The notes beneath the pieces were generated by a model. The model was not told where the DNA came from and did not search any database. It saw only the letters and a list, made by a program, of their open reading frames with translations. A stretch of DNA of 64,000 bases from positions 12,083,135 through 12,147,134 of the forward strand of contig NC_030385.2 in the NCBI RefSeq assembly GCF_001625215.2, written 5' to 3'. Both the position numbers and the translations under genes were made by a program. Shown here piece after piece: positions 33,966-46,175 of the stretch. Position 1 is the stretch's first letter, and each line of letters opens with the position of its first letter. Source of the stretch: Daucus carota subsp. sativus. Lineage: Eukaryota; Streptophyta; Magnoliopsida; Apiales; Apiaceae.

Positions 33966-35834
33966 CTTAATAATTTTAATTACCTATGTCTAAGTAGACT
34001 AATTCTTTTGTGTAAATTATGCTTTGACTTAATGGCTAATTTATGTATCCGACTTAGATTTGGAACGAGTTTGTAAGACTATATTGTCACGGTCATGGTA
34101 CCGCTTTTCGATTGTTGGCTACTTGATGCTAATTAGAATTCCGAATTGACAGTTGAAATTTGTTGACAATTGAAATTTGTGGCTATATGCCTGGCTATTT
34201 GTATTTGTAGCAATGACCTTTTCATTTTTTTTATAAAAATTTGTTGCTATTGCATAAAAATCTATTGCAAAAAAAAAGTATAAAAATATTGCAATATGGG
34301 TGAAATCATTGCTATATCTTGGTTAAAATTCATTGCAATTGGTCTAATATTTGTTGCCTTAAAGTCATACAAATGAAACAAAATTAAGCTAATGCAATAC
34401 AAGGAATGTGTTGCTGTAGACAAACATTTGTTGCTATATCGATTTATTGCAATAAAATAATTTCATTGCTGTATGGGGAAATATTTGTTGCTAAATCCAC
34501 CAATTGCAACGCGGTCAGATGCAACGCCAAAATTTGGCACTTTTGTTGCTATAGAACCTATTGCAACATATATAACACTTTGGGCAATGGTTTCTCCGCG
34601 TTGCTATAAGCCTTTTATGGTGTAGTGACTACCACCACTTTCTGGACAGCAGGTATTAGAGCAACAAGAAAAAATTCAATTTTCTTTCGAAAACGAAGTG
34701 AAAAAGTCAAAGAAGGTGGACTGCCCTTGGAAGAAGAAGTCAATATTCTTTGAGTTGGAATATTGGAAGTTCCATCATGTTCGCCACTGTCTCGATGTTA
34801 TGCACATCGAGAAAAACGTGTGCGATAGTCTAGTTGGGACGTTGTTAAATTTGAAGTTCAAGTCCAAAGATAGCGAGGCATCTAGGCTTGATATGATGGA
34901 AATGGGGGTGAGGGCTGATTTAGCTCCCGAAAAAGGAGAAAAAAGAACTTTTCTGCCTCCTTCCTCATTTACTCTAACAAAAGCCGAAAAAAGAAAAGTG
35001 CTCAAATCACTCTCATCAATGAAACTGCCTTATGGACATTCCTCGAACATCAAAAATTGTGTATCAATGCGTGATCAAAAGTTGTTCGGGCTCAAGTCCC
35101 ATGACTGCCATATACTCCTTCAACAATTACTCCCGGTTGCAATTCGTTCCGTACTACCAAAAAATGTTAGAGTTAGCATCATACGGTTGTGTTTATTTTT
35201 CAATACTCTGTGCAACAAAGTGGTAGACATATCAAAACTTGATAAACTGCAGGCTGATGTAGTACTGACCTTATGTGAGCTTGAAAAAATATTCCCACCC
35301 TCTTTTTTTGATATAATGATACATTTAATAGTGCACTTGGTGAGAAAATTGCGTTTATGTGGACCGGTGTTCTATAGGTGGATGTTTCCATTTGAACGGT
35401 TCAATAAAGTATTGAAACGTTACGTGAGAAATCGTTATTTCCCAGAAGGTTGCTAGCTGAAAGATATCTTGGCGAAGAATCTGTAGAATTTTGCGCAGAG
35501 TTTGTGAGAGAGAGTTGCACGAGTACTGCTGGTATTCCTAAGGACCAGGACAAGCTTTCTGGTCCTTTATCGGCTGCAACAGTGAGATCTATAGAAGAAA
35601 AAGAACGAGACGAGGCACATTTACATGTCCTCTTAAACAACATTGAAGTGCAGCCATATATTCAGTAAGTCTACTCTGTCCTGCGTTAACTGTACAATTT
35701 AAAGTAATATGATTTGACTGTGTTAACTGTCCTCTGTCCTGTGTTGTATTTGAAGTAATACTCTGTCCTGTGTTACTCTGTCCTGTGTAAACTGAAAATT
35801 TAAATCCATATTTATTTACTCTGTCCTGTGTAAA

Positions 35835-36157
35835 CTGAAAATGTATGTAATTTAATGTTAATATTTACATACTTTACATACTTATAATTTAGGAACATGC
35901 TTATAAATAGTAAATACTATTATTATAAGTAACTTGTAAACTGAAAATGTATGTAATTTAATGTTAATATTTACATACTTTACATACTTATAATTTAGGA
36001 ACATGCTTATAAATAATAAATACTGTTATTATAAGTAACTTGTAAACTGAAAATGTATGTAATTTAATGTTAATATTTACATACTTTACATACTTATAAT
36101 TTAGGAACATGCTTATAAATAATAATTTACATACTGTTATTATAAGTAACTTATAAA
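35835..36157. repeat. 106 bp minisatellite, three copies, in a TNP2 intron
   Basis: Units start CTGAAAATGTATGTAATTT at 35835, 35941 and 36047, with a partial fourth at 36158. Just before it (35675-35830) is a cluster of CTCTGTCCTGTGT words. Confidence 0.85.
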
Positions 36158-37175
36158 CTGAAAATAAACCTATTCAGTGGATGATCGGGGAGCACAACAG
36201 GCTCTTTGCTGATTGGTTTCAAGAACAGGTCTGCACTTAATTGAATGTGAATGGAAGTGTGTCTGAGACAATAAGGTGGCTTGCGGCGAAACCATCATTT
36301 ACTGTTTTGACATACGAAGGCTATCTAGTTGATGGTGTCCGATATTTCACAAAGGAGCGAGATGATGTGAGGGTTGTACAAAATAGTGGAGTTAGTTTAA
36401 CTGCGAAGACAATCCAAGTTGCTAGTGCGAAAGATTTAAATCCCGTGGAATGTGACATGACATTTTATGGAAGAATTGAAGAAATATGGGAATTGGATTA
36501 CCATGCGTTTCAAGCCCCATTGTTCTTGTGTAGATGGGCATACAGCGACAAAGGCATCAAGGTTGATGAACTAGGCTTCACACTTGTGGACCTTAGTCGA
36601 CAAGGCCACAAGAATGACAAGTATGTGTCCGTTGATCAAGTGAAGCAAGTTTTTTACATCGAAGATCCCGTTGATTCCTGTTGGTCAGTCGTATTAAACT
36701 CAACGACTAGAGATTATCATGAGATTTTCAATGAGGATGATCTTGGAGACACGATCCTAGAAAATTCCCCATTCTGTTATAAAATCCCTAAAGTTGATGT
36801 TAGTGCCGACGATGATGAAGCTAGTGTTGGCAATCAACGAGTGGATGGCGAGGGAATTTGGCTTAAGAATTAATCATTTGCAATTTGATAATATTTAGTG
36901 TTTTGTGTGCTTGTTGTTTAGTGTTTAGTGTTTAAAAGAATTCTTCATATGTAATTTGATGATATTAAATGTATTTGTGCTTGTTTAGTGTTTAAGAATA
37001 CCCATTCTATTAATGTTTAGTGTATTCTGATAATATTTAGTGTATTTGTGCTTGTTTAGTGTTTAGTGTATTCTGATATTAAATGTATTTTGTGCTTGTT
37101 TAGTGTTTAGTGTATTCTGATAATATTTAGTTATTTGTGCTTTGCAATTATCTCCACTTGGTTAATACAGGAGCA

Positions 37176-40100
37176 ATGACAAAGAAGGGGAAATCACCTA
37201 AGAAGAACCAGTCTAAAGAGGAACCTGCTGCTGAAGAAGCTCCACAAGACACTATTGCTCCACAGCAAACAGCTCCACAACCTACTGAAAGTACTACACA
37301 AACTGGAAGAACAAGGACAACTGGAGCGTCGCGAAGTGTTTGTGCTATGCATAAGGTAGTGATGAAAAAAGCGCAAGGGAAGAAGATAAAAGTGCGGTAC
37401 AATACAATTGGAATTCCAATTGGACCCACCAGGTCCAAATTGCAGTCCTACATAGGAATGCTAGCAAGGACAATGGTGCCAATAGACATTCCAACTTGGC
37501 CAAAGGTGGACTCTGAATTGAAGCAGAAGTTATGGGAAGATCTCGAGGTCCATATTCTTTCTCCCTTCTCTGCATAATTGTTCACTGCATACTTCTTTCT
37601 CGAGGTCCATATTCCAATTTACTGCATACTTGTTCATTGCATACTTGTTCTTCTTTCAGGCTACGTTCGAGGTAACTCCTGAGAGTCGGAAAAGAATTCT
37701 CCAATCAGCAGGAGCAAAATGGAGAAATTTTAAGGCCAAATTGACTGCTGACCATGTGCTCCCTTATATTGGACACAAAAAAAAACTAATGAAGCCACCA
37801 AAGCAGTATTCTTTTGTCGGTAAAGAGGCGTGGAAACGGTTTGTTGCAGTTAGGACCACAAAAGATTGGAAGGTATGTTCATATGACTTGCAATTTTCTA
37901 ATTTACTGTAATTTACTGTAAATTTTCTAATTTACTGTAATTTACTGCAATTTTCTAATTTACTGTAATTTACTGCAATTTTCTAATTTACTGCAACTTG
38001 TAAATCATTTAGAATTTAGAATTTACTTGGCAATTGGAAATCATTTAGAATTTGTGGTTACAAGTTTGAGTCTTTTATTAGACTATTCCAGCAATTTATA
38101 GCCAGCTGATATGCCACTGGCAAATAGTTAAGTGCCTTAGTTCATTGCTGACGAAAACATTACGTATTTATTAAACTTGTAGCCATGAGGCCCTGCTTAT
38201 CTTTCTTTCTTATATTTATTAATCTTATTTTTATTTGTATATTGTATTTGTATGCAGAGAGTGAATAAAAAGCATAGCGATATTGTGGGAAACCGAAAAT
38301 ATCCACATCGAGTATCAAGAAAAGGATACATTGGGCTGCAAGAAGAGGAAGTAATACTCTTATCCATGATTAATTTGTAAATATTTGTATATGTATTCCA
38401 ATAATCTTCACTTTGCCATGATTAATTAATTTGTAAATATGTGTTAATTTTTGGTAATAGAGGCGCAAGGGGAACTTGGAACCTGATGAAGTGCCAGATA
38501 GGGCGCTTATGTGGAAAAAAGCACGTATGCCAAAAGGGGAGGGCCAGCAGATTGATAAAATTCTGGCTGAGATAAACAAGAAAATTGTAAGACCATTTTT
38601 TCTATGCTTATTTCATTTTTAAAAAATCACACCTAACTTTTATCTTTTCTGTTGGTAGGATGCTTTGATGGAAAAGCAGTTAATTGGTGAATTTAAACCA
38701 GCCGGAGCCAATGATGTGCTTGGTACCGTATTGGAAACTCCGGAGCATTCAGGTAGGGTTCGAGGGGTTGGAAACTTTATACCTCCAACAATGTTCTTTG
38801 ATCTGCCCAAAAAGAGAAGGAACTGAGTAACCAAAGAGGAGTTGTTGGCTCGTGATCAGCAAAGGCAAGCGGAGTTCGAACAGAAAACGAAGGAATTTGA
38901 AATGCAGATTGCTGAGTTGAGAGAATTAATTGCTGCAAAGAATCTCCAATCACCACTACTGTCCGACAAAGCAAGCTGTCGAGGGGAAAAAGAACAAGAA
39001 CAAGAAAAGAATTTTTCTAAACCAGAAATTGTAAAAGAATTGGTGGCAGCTGATGAAGAGGACGAAAATGTCACTATTGTTGATCCTCCTCCTCCAGGAA
39101 AATTGGTAAAACCTATATTCTATAAATTTATTAGTCCGTAGAAAGTAAATACAACATTATGACTAAATGGATTTATACATATAAATCTAGGGTCCGCGCA
39201 AATGTGAGATGGCGGTGGACAACATTGAGAACAAGGTAGCATTCGGTGTTGCTTATGAGGAGGGAGGTGAAATGAGTACAACAATTCATGGAGTGCCTCT
39301 AAAAGCAGGATTTATTCGTGTCGGGGTGGATGGAAGCATCAAGGGAGATGCTTTGGTTCCTGTGCCAGTAGTTGGTGAGATAGAAACCGTCGACCAAGCT
39401 ATTGGCTCTCATCTAGCATGGCCTAGAGACATGATTATTTTTAGCCCCACTGTTGAGGTATGCTATCATCACAATAATATGTACATTTAAATGTACATAT
39501 TATTTGGCGTACTAAATATGCTTATTAATCTGGTATATAGAATAATATAAGTAAATTATGCGTAAATGTAAATTTGCAGAAAAAGAAAAAGGCAAAGGTG
39601 CCGGGTGAGCTGCAGAGAGTGCACGCCCTTTTTAATTCTGTGAAGCCAAAGGAGGATGTGCCTCCTCGCTTTAGGGTGTTGTACAAATTTTCAAAAACTA
39701 TGATGAAAGAAAGTAGCAGCTCGATACCAGTTCCATGTGATGTTCAAGTCTTTGGAATGGAAAGAACGATTTATCTACTCGAGGAGAATATAACTGCGCT
39801 GCATGTTAGAGTTTAATATGATTGGTCAAGCTGCAATATCAACATATATGGCGTAAGTTGTCTTCTAATTTTGTTTCATTTTATTTCGTAATAATCTTTA
39901 CACAATATTGAAATATTTCATATGTATTTTTAGGTATTTGCATTCTGGGTTTAGGGACACACCGGGTAGAGACTTATCATCGTCGTTTGGATTTCTTCAT
40001 CCAGCCACATATATTCTGAATGATGAATTTAACGCCTATGTTGTGCAAAGGCTGAGAGAGGGAGTAAATCGCATGAACTTCATGCCTTTTAATTACAAGT

Positions 40101-40871
40101 ATGTATGACTCTCTCTTTTTTTTTATTTGTAATATAATTTGTGAATATATTAGTTGGACCTCAATATGTGTTATCTAATTATTTGTAAATGATATAATAA
40201 AAAACAGTTTGCATTGGATTTTGGTCGTGATTTGGGAATCTGAAATATTCATCCTCAATTCATTGCCTCATTATCCACATCCTGATGAACTAGAAAAGGC
40301 ATTAATGAGGTAATTTATTTACGTTGATTTTACGAAAAGAAGTTATTTTGGTTTTGAAAATGTGTATTCTACAGAGCTGTTCGTGCTCATAATGCTGAGT
40401 TAGGACGGGTAATCAAGAATCCCAAAGTTAAAAACCTTCCAGTAAGTTTATAGTTGATGTAGTAAATTTTGTGACTAATTGATGTCGAAGCCTTATTATT
40501 TTCCTGTTTGATTAATTTTTTTGTCTTTTTGTTGGATGTATAGGGATGCCCCAAACAACCAGGTGGCACAGAATATGGATATGCGGTCATGCGATTTATG
40601 AAAGATTTAGTTGAGGACCCGGACATGAAACTTTTAGACAAAATATTTCATTACTTTTCCTAGTATATATATATAATAATAATAATAATTTTAAGTATTT
40701 AAATGAGATTATTAAAATGCAGAAAGTTAAGTTAAGAAATGCATACTGATTTTGGTGATTGCATGTATGTTATATTTCCAGTGGGCTGCTAGGAGTCGCA
40801 AGACTTACTCTAAGGCGGACCTCGACATCGTTCGGCTCGAGACACTGGATTATATCCAATCAATTATGTAG
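37176..40871 (+). pseudogene. TNPA-type (Ptta/En/Spm) protein with a C-terminal C48 (Ulp1-like) peptidase, broken
   Basis: About 12 exons with clear GT-AG borders. Exons 37176-37547 and from 37660 encode a basic, Lys/Pro/Gln-rich start and the plant transposase domain (SYIGMLARTMVPIDIPTWP, TPESRKRILQSAGAKWRNFK). A coiled coil follows at 38840-38960 (QRQAEFEQKTKEFEMQIAEL). Then comes a DUF8039-like region (HGVPLKAGFIRVGVDGS, AIGSHLAWPRDM) and, from about 39810, a peptidase domain (LNDEFNAYVVQRLREGVNR, LHWILVVIWE, CPKQPGGTEYGYAVMRFMKD). Breaks: TGA at 38824-38826 and a frameshift near 39800. The peptidase Cys, expected in the ECGY motif, is Tyr (codon 40574-40576). Between introns the spacers are AT-rich with simple repeats. 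Confidence 0.88.
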
Positions 40872-41159
40872 TTTGTATTCTCATAATTAGATCATGTTAT
40901 CGGATATTATAGGATCTGCACTTTAAATTTATGTTTGGATATATGGTGTATTGGTTGAATGTTGGTTATATTGGTTTATTAATGCAAATCAGATTTAGAG
41001 GTTGATTTTGATAGTTTTGCATTTGATTTTGGTAGTGCTGCAATTGGTTTTGGTAGTTTTGCAATTTATTTTGGTAGTTTTGCTTTTGATTTTGGTATGC
41101 TGCAATTGGTTTGGTATTTGGTAGTTTTGCAGATTTGGTTTTGTAAACAGGTTGGTTAG

Positions 41160-41878
41160 ACATCATTTATACAGCAAAATGATGTCAAATTATATTAATG
41201 CATAACATCGGTTAGAAAAGATAACTGATGTTAATATACCATTATAACATCAGGCACTATAATTAGAACTGATGTTATTGATTGTTAAAACATCAGTTCA
41301 TTTAAAGTTGAATCGATGTTAAAAGATATAGACATCAGTTAGTAGCTGATGTAACCAAAAAACTCGAACGATGTCTTTGTGGGTGATGTTAAAGGCATCG
41401 AGCTTTTACATTGGTTAATAACCGATGTTAATGACAACAATAGACATCATCTACCTTAACAGAAACCGTTGTTAATGATAACATAGAAATCGGTTCCCCT
41501 ATGTTTAGACATCGTTTGTAGCAATAAACTGATGTAAAAAGAGCAATAGACATCGGCGTTTTTAAACAATCGATGTAAAAGGTTACAACAACATCGTTTT
41601 TTGGGGAAAAACTAATAAATTGGCATGTCTAGAGTATGTTAGATTAGATTAGAATATCATATTATGATCATATTCAGAAGATAAAAGTGTGTTAAAATTG
41701 GAAAATCGATTTATTATATCGGTTTTTTAAGTGGAAATGATGTAATAAGTGGTCTTTTACATCAGTTATTAACTGATGTTAAAGACAGGGACCTTTAACA
41801 TTGTCCACAGTAACATCAGTTGAACTTATACGGGACATCAGTTTTTAACTGATGTATATTAGCATAATTCTAGTAGTG
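41160..41878. repeat. right subterminal repeats of the outer CACTA
   Basis: More than a dozen ACATCAGTT/ACATCGGTT words in both directions, many paired into short hairpins such as ACATCAGTT next to AACTGATGT. 40985-41160 before it is a run of TTTGGTAGTTTTGCAATTG-like units (about 25 bp period). Confidence 0.8.
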
Positions 41879-42404
41879 TACATTAACAACTCCATCGGCT
41901 ATGTTCTCTTTTGATCATTTCTAAATTCTCTGAATAGTGCGCATTGAGACTGAAAAGATGGAAGCAACCTCTCTTGTGGTGTATTTTTTGAGTTTTCTAT
42001 TGACACTTTTCCTTAACAGAGTTGCATAAATAGCCTGTCTCATGTCATTTGTGAGCACTTTTCTTTTTTTTCACTTCTCCTTCTTCATCTGTGATTTCTC
42101 TTTCACCTAAAAATTTTGTGAGTACAAAAAATTATATTATAAACCTAACCAAATTATAAACAATGAATAACAAAACAATATAATAAAATTAAAAAATTTT
42201 ACTCTCAAAAGACGAAAGCTCGCTTGTATCAAATATGATTGGAATATCCTCCGCGTGTTCTTGAGAGAATTCTTCACTTGTAAAATTATTTGTACCTGCA
42301 ACAATTAAAATAGCAAATATTATTTTTAAAAAATGAGAAATAAAATTTTCAAATATATATATATATAATATATTAAATATTTGATGAATACAACTACAAG
42401 ACAT
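41879..42404 (-). pseudogene. mariner-like transposase, N-terminal part (other side of the CACTA insertion)
   Basis: On the minus strand VLTNDMRQAIYATLL, KLKKYTTREVASIFSVSMRTIQRI is the helix-turn-helix start of a plant mariner transposase, and it continues in frame across the CACTA insertion to SHRKTKNCGRK at 28070. A TAG interrupts it after TIQRI. An upstream exon at about 42190-42300 (NNFTSEEFSQEHAEDIPI) is separated by an intron. A run of A near 42070 carries a frameshift. Confidence 0.75.
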
Positions 42405-43116
42405 TTATTTTATTATATTAAATTTTTCTTCTTACAATAAAATATATTTCAACTACGAAAAAATATATCGTGATACAATATTTGTTTTGCCAAGATTTTG
42501 TCTTATATTTGACTAGTTATATCTTAATTATGTTTTCCATATCCAAACTATATTTTCTTATTTTAAATATTTGTTATTATATATGTCAGTTATTTTCAGA
42601 TGAGATTTATTTTATCATGTATCTAACCAAAGAGATCTCTTATCTCTTTGGTGTAGATTCTTATGATTTGTTTAACATTATTTTTGACTTACTGTTCTTT
42701 TTAAAAAATTTATATTATATACTTATCTTATTTCTTTAATTTTATTATGGTTTTGACCCTTTTCATCTGTCATTTTAAATAGTTTTCTTATTTTATTGTC
42801 GGCATGACCTTATAATGTTTTTTGTATTGTATTTTTCAGGGTAGGAGAATGGATGGATTAATGACAGCGAGACCTCTTATGGTATTTTATTGTCGAACAT
42901 TAAAGCTTTATTGTCTAGTGTTCCCGGCCATCTCTGCATGTCCGAGGATTAGATAGTAAACTTTCTTGAACGAAAAAAACTCCTGGCTGCGGCTTTTGTA
43001 CTCCTCGGTATACGAGAAAGTATCTTGTGACCAAAAAAAAGTTAATAATAAATTCGGTGCTCCATTCAAGACATTACCCGTGACATAATAATTTTAATAA
43101 TTTTTTTGAATAAATA
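42405..43116. other. AT-rich spacer, possible element 3' tail near 42840-43040
   Basis: No gene. CTCCTCGGTATACGAG followed by an A run at about 43032-43039 looks like the end of a retroposon, but no coding part could be tied to it. No right end of the mariner was found. Confidence 0.35.
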
Positions 43117-43309
43117 TTCCCTCCGTCCCATTTAATTATATACATTTTTTTCACAGCTCGACACACATTTCAATGTTTTAAGAGTTTCTTTATCTGGACA
43201 AGATGCTAAATTTTATTCATATTTTCTTAAAAACAAGTTAAAATTTAGAAGTATTAAAGTGTGTGTCGCGTTCTCGTTCCCAATGTATATTAATCAGGAA
43301 CGAAAGGAT
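43117..43309. mobile_element. Stowaway-type MITE, diverged
   Basis: A 193 bp element with ends TTCCCTCCGTCCC and GGAACGAAAGGAT, flanked by TA. CGACACAC words are inverted inside. Confidence 0.7.
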
Positions 43310-43365
43310 TATATCTTTAAAATACTTTTATACTGAAAAAGAAATATAAAAGAGTACTATTAAGT

Positions 43366-44249
43366 TGAAAATAATTGCAGTTCCGGTTCCTCAACGAGAT
43401 GCTAGAGACAGAGTGGCCTGGGTGGACTCTATAGATGGGCAGTACAGTGTTAAGACAGGATATAAACACTGGCTCAAACAACATGGTGAAAACATAAATG
43501 TAGTGCAAAGCGAAGGATGGAAGAAGATCTGGAAGTTAGGTTGTGTTCACTTGGAGTGAATGGAATGAAGGGAGAATGGAATGAATTTTGTACTCGAAAA
43601 TGGTGTTGATCAAAGAAAATGTATACAAATTTCATTCCTTCAATCATTCCATTCTTACTATTTTAACTAAAAGTCTATCCCACATGTTTTGGAAGGAATG
43701 CTCATTCCATCTCTACATCATATTTCTTTACAATTTTTATCACAAAAACATTGAACTCATTCATATTTAGTCACTATTAGCTCATACTTTCTTCTTTCTC
43801 CATAAAAATTCAATATAATTTTTCATTCCATTCTCCCCTCATTCCATTACCTTCAAGTGAACACAGCTTTAGAGTTGCCTCATAAGGTCAGAGTGTTTTT
43901 GTGGCGGTTTTGTCGTAATAATATTCCTGTTAGAATTCGGTTACGATCTAAAGGAGTACGTCCCCCTGTTATTTGTCCTATGTGCAATGTGGATGTCGAG
44001 CATGTACTGCATCTATTTTTTGATTGTCCTTTTGCGACCCAGTGTTGGAATCATATGGGTGTCTCGTATGACATGCATGATGTAACATATGCTCCTGATT
44101 GGCTACTTCAAAAACTTGGTACTGGTTCTAAAGCCGAACTAACAAAGATCGCTACGTTTCTTTGGGGTGTTTGGTGTTGGCGAAATAATAGAGTTTGGGA
44201 AGACAAACACGTAAAGAAGGGGCTGGTTTGACTGTCAGAGGAGTTCTTA
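43366..44249 (+). pseudogene. LINE reverse-transcriptase zinc-binding fragment, interrupted by a MITE
   Basis: The plus strand encodes DRVAWVDSIDGQYSVKTGYK, then after the MITE VRVFLWRFCRNNIPVRIRL, CPMCNVDVEHVLHLFFDCPF and ATFLWGVWCWRNNRVWEDK. This is the zf-RVT domain found at the C-terminus of plant LINE polymerases. Neither the RT core nor a poly(A) is attached, and the 3' end is cut by the element at 44250. Confidence 0.85.
43539..43868. mobile_element. PIF/Harbinger-like MITE inside the LINE fragment
   Basis: A 330 bp element with inverted ends GGTTGTGTTCACTT and AAGTGAACACAGCT, flanked by TTA (43536-43538 and 43869-43871). Ignoring it and one TTA, the LINE frame is continuous (IWKL then ELPHKV). 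Arms continue with GAATGGAATGA-type sequence. Confidence 0.88.
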
Positions 44250-44933
44250 GGGCAAACCCAGCAGTGATCCAAAAATCCAAATTTGGGGCACATTAACTCA
44301 AATTCTCCTCCAATAATGATCTAAAAAGTGATCTAAATTTGGATCAGTGAATAGTACTGATCCAAATTTGGATCACCACTGTTCACTGATTTGGATCACC
44401 TACTTTATTATAAAATAATGATTTTGTTATTTCTATATCTTTCGTTTATTGGATTTAAAATTAATTTGTGATTATTAATATTTAATTAATAATAGTTTAT
44501 AATTAATAATCAACAGAATTAATGTTTTAATAAAAATTTAGAATAATAGGAAAGCAAATTTCATTGAAATTAAAAAAATAGTACATTACATGCATGAAAT
44601 AAAAATTACATAAAATGCATAAAATAAAATTACAATATCGAGAAATGACTAGAAAACAGTACGACAAATATAAATTTTGATTTAATCGAACAGATTATTT
44701 TTGTTTCCTTCTAGATAATCAAAATATTGTTCGTAGCTATTCATATCATTTTGGGATACTTGAGCTTCATCTTCATTGTCTTAATTGTGAGTTTAATATA
44801 AAATTTATGTAATATAATATACAAAAAGTAATTTGGATCAGAATTTGGATCATGCTGCTGGAGTTGATCCGAAATTTGGATCAGTTGGTGATCCAAATTT
44901 GGATTTTTGGATCACAAACGGCTGGAGATGGCC
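44250..44933. mobile_element. PIF/Harbinger-like non-autonomous element, second copy
   Basis: A 684 bp element flanked by TTA on both sides (44247-44249 and 44934-44936). GTGATCCAAAAATCCAAA and its inverse lie near the ends. The minus strand retains a relic gene end (SQNDMNSYEQYFDYLEGNK then NNLFD and a stop) shared with the copy at 19421-20120. Confidence 0.82.
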
Positions 44934-45171
44934 TTACCGTCCATCTAGATCGTGATCGTTAGATTAAGGAAAGATATATTATAAAGAATGTTTTTTTTTA
45001 TCCTTTTGATCTAAATTATAGTGACTTGGGATCTAACTTCTAAGTGTTAGGTTTTTAGTTTTTAAAAATATTAAGATTCGTAGATGTTAGCGAGGAATTG
45101 GACACAGATGCTTGGACGCTACATATAAGATTAACATAAGAGAAAATTTATTTATCTTTCATCAAGATTAC

Positions 45172-45369
45172 GGGCCAGTTTGGTTGCTTCTCTTGACCCG
45201 TTTGTGTAAAGAAGTAGAAGCACTTTTAAAAAGTTGAGAATGCTAGCTTCTCTCTCACAGTTTCTACTTCTTTTTTAAACACTTTATTAACTTATTTACT
45301 TCTCACTTCTACTCCATTTCTTCATTATAAGTAAGAAGTCACTTCTTTTAAGTTAACACAAACGGCCCC
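45172..45369. mobile_element. small MITE with GGGCC ends
   Basis: A 198 bp element from GGGCCAGTTTGG to AAACGGCCCC, flanked by TAC on both sides. The interior has imperfect AAGAAGT inverted words. Superfamily not settled. The surrounding 44937-45171 and 45370-46175 are AT-rich with no gene. Confidence 0.55.
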
Positions 45370-46175
45370 TACATCTTATGTGTTGCTACTTCTGCGGAAT
45401 AAACTTATACACTTCACAATTCACATGTGTCACATCCGTGTCATAAAGAACACAAAAAAAATCATAGACTTGCTCCTTACAAACAAGTTGTCGTAGGGTC
45501 TTTTATACTCCCTATGTGTTTTTTCTTTTCTTATTTGCAATGTCGGGACTGTTCATAGCATAAAACAAATTACTAATTTACGTTAAATTTGTAAGATTAA
45601 ATATAATCGTGAGTGGTCTTGTTGGATTCGTATTCACGAGTACTTTAATACGGTGAAGTTTTTATATTTAATAAAAATACGAAACTAAAGATATTAACGA
45701 TCAAAAGTGTGTATTGACAAACATGTCAAAAACAAACAGAGAAAAGTATTAAGAGACTGAGGAAGTATTATTTTGAACTTTTGTTGTTACAAGATCAAAT
45801 CAGCAACAAAGCTTTCTATATATACACACTGATAAAAGTAAATGCTAGATGAAAATAGTACTGGGATTTGTAATTACTAATAGCAGCTAAGAAGTATTTG
45901 GTACTTCTGTTAGTAATTACAAGCATTTCACTTTCTAGCTACCAAAGTACTAATAATAATAGTTTGGAGTGCAAAACTTCAGCTCCTATATTTATCATCC
46001 ATTAACTCTGGTGACTAATGGTCCGGCTAAAAAATATAGCTAAAAAAAAAGCCAATAGTGTGTTACCTGGTAAAACATGTGCCGGTTGGCAGCAATTAAA
46101 ATTTTTAATTCTGGCTGCTAGAAAATGAATTGCCGCATACTTCCCTTGGCCGACCAAGGATCAAATCCGTGTAAA

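Larger units (their letters stand above)
30766..34627 (+). mobile_element. inner non-autonomous CACTA element inside TNP2
   Basis: The 3862 bp element has inverted ends of about 30 bp with two mismatches, starting CACTACACCATAAAAGG. The 3 bp duplication ACT lies at 30763-30765 and 34628-34630. Both subterminal regions carry many TTGCAA, TTGCTAT and GTTGCT words. Ignoring the insert and one ACT, the TNP2 frame runs on without a stop (GQAL then PPLSGQQV), so it landed in open coding sequence. No transposase is inside; there are exon-like fragments at 32961 and 33825. Its ends do not match those of the outer element, so it belongs to a different CACTA family. Confidence 0.95.
29305..36873 (+). 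pseudogene. TNP2 transposase of the outer CACTA, broken and interrupted
   Basis: Domains in order: transposase-associated domain (DKEWILKDRD, VPCPCSKCVNFKKF) at 29305-29530; TNP2 core at 29680-30765 (RWPTFGSEPRNLRLALAADC, VSGPHEPGNNIDVFLQPLID, DFPAYGNLSG, CPVCG); continuation at 34628 after the inner CACTA (EYWKFHHVRHCLDVMHIEKN); DUF4218 to about 35650 (KLPYGHSSNI, FPPSFFDIMIHL, MFPFERFNKVLKRYVR); DUF4216 at 36241-36873 (TYEGYLVDGVRYFTKERDD). The intron at 35670-36170 is full of repeats. Breaks: an extra base in a G run at about 29672, the 3.9 kb insertion at 30766, loss of a base near 35453 and a TAA at 36238. The element cannot make its own transposase. Confidence 0.92.
28075..41878 (+). 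mobile_element. outer CACTA (En/Spm) transposon, 13.8 kb
   Basis: Ends CACTACTAGAA and TTCTAGTAGTG are flanked by the 3 bp duplication TAC (28072-28074 and 41879-41881). Subterminal regions carry many inverted and direct copies of ACATCAGTT/AACTGATGT. Inside, on the plus strand, are two genes typical of plant CACTA elements: a TNP2 transposase and a TNPA-type (Ptta/En/Spm) gene with a C48 peptidase domain. Both are broken. It sits inside a mariner transposase gene and holds a second CACTA element. Confidence 0.95.

Noticed and set aside
42470..42739. 89-codon plus open frame, very hydrophobic
   Set aside because: AT-rich sequence translated as Phe, Leu, Ile and Tyr; no start context or homologous domain.
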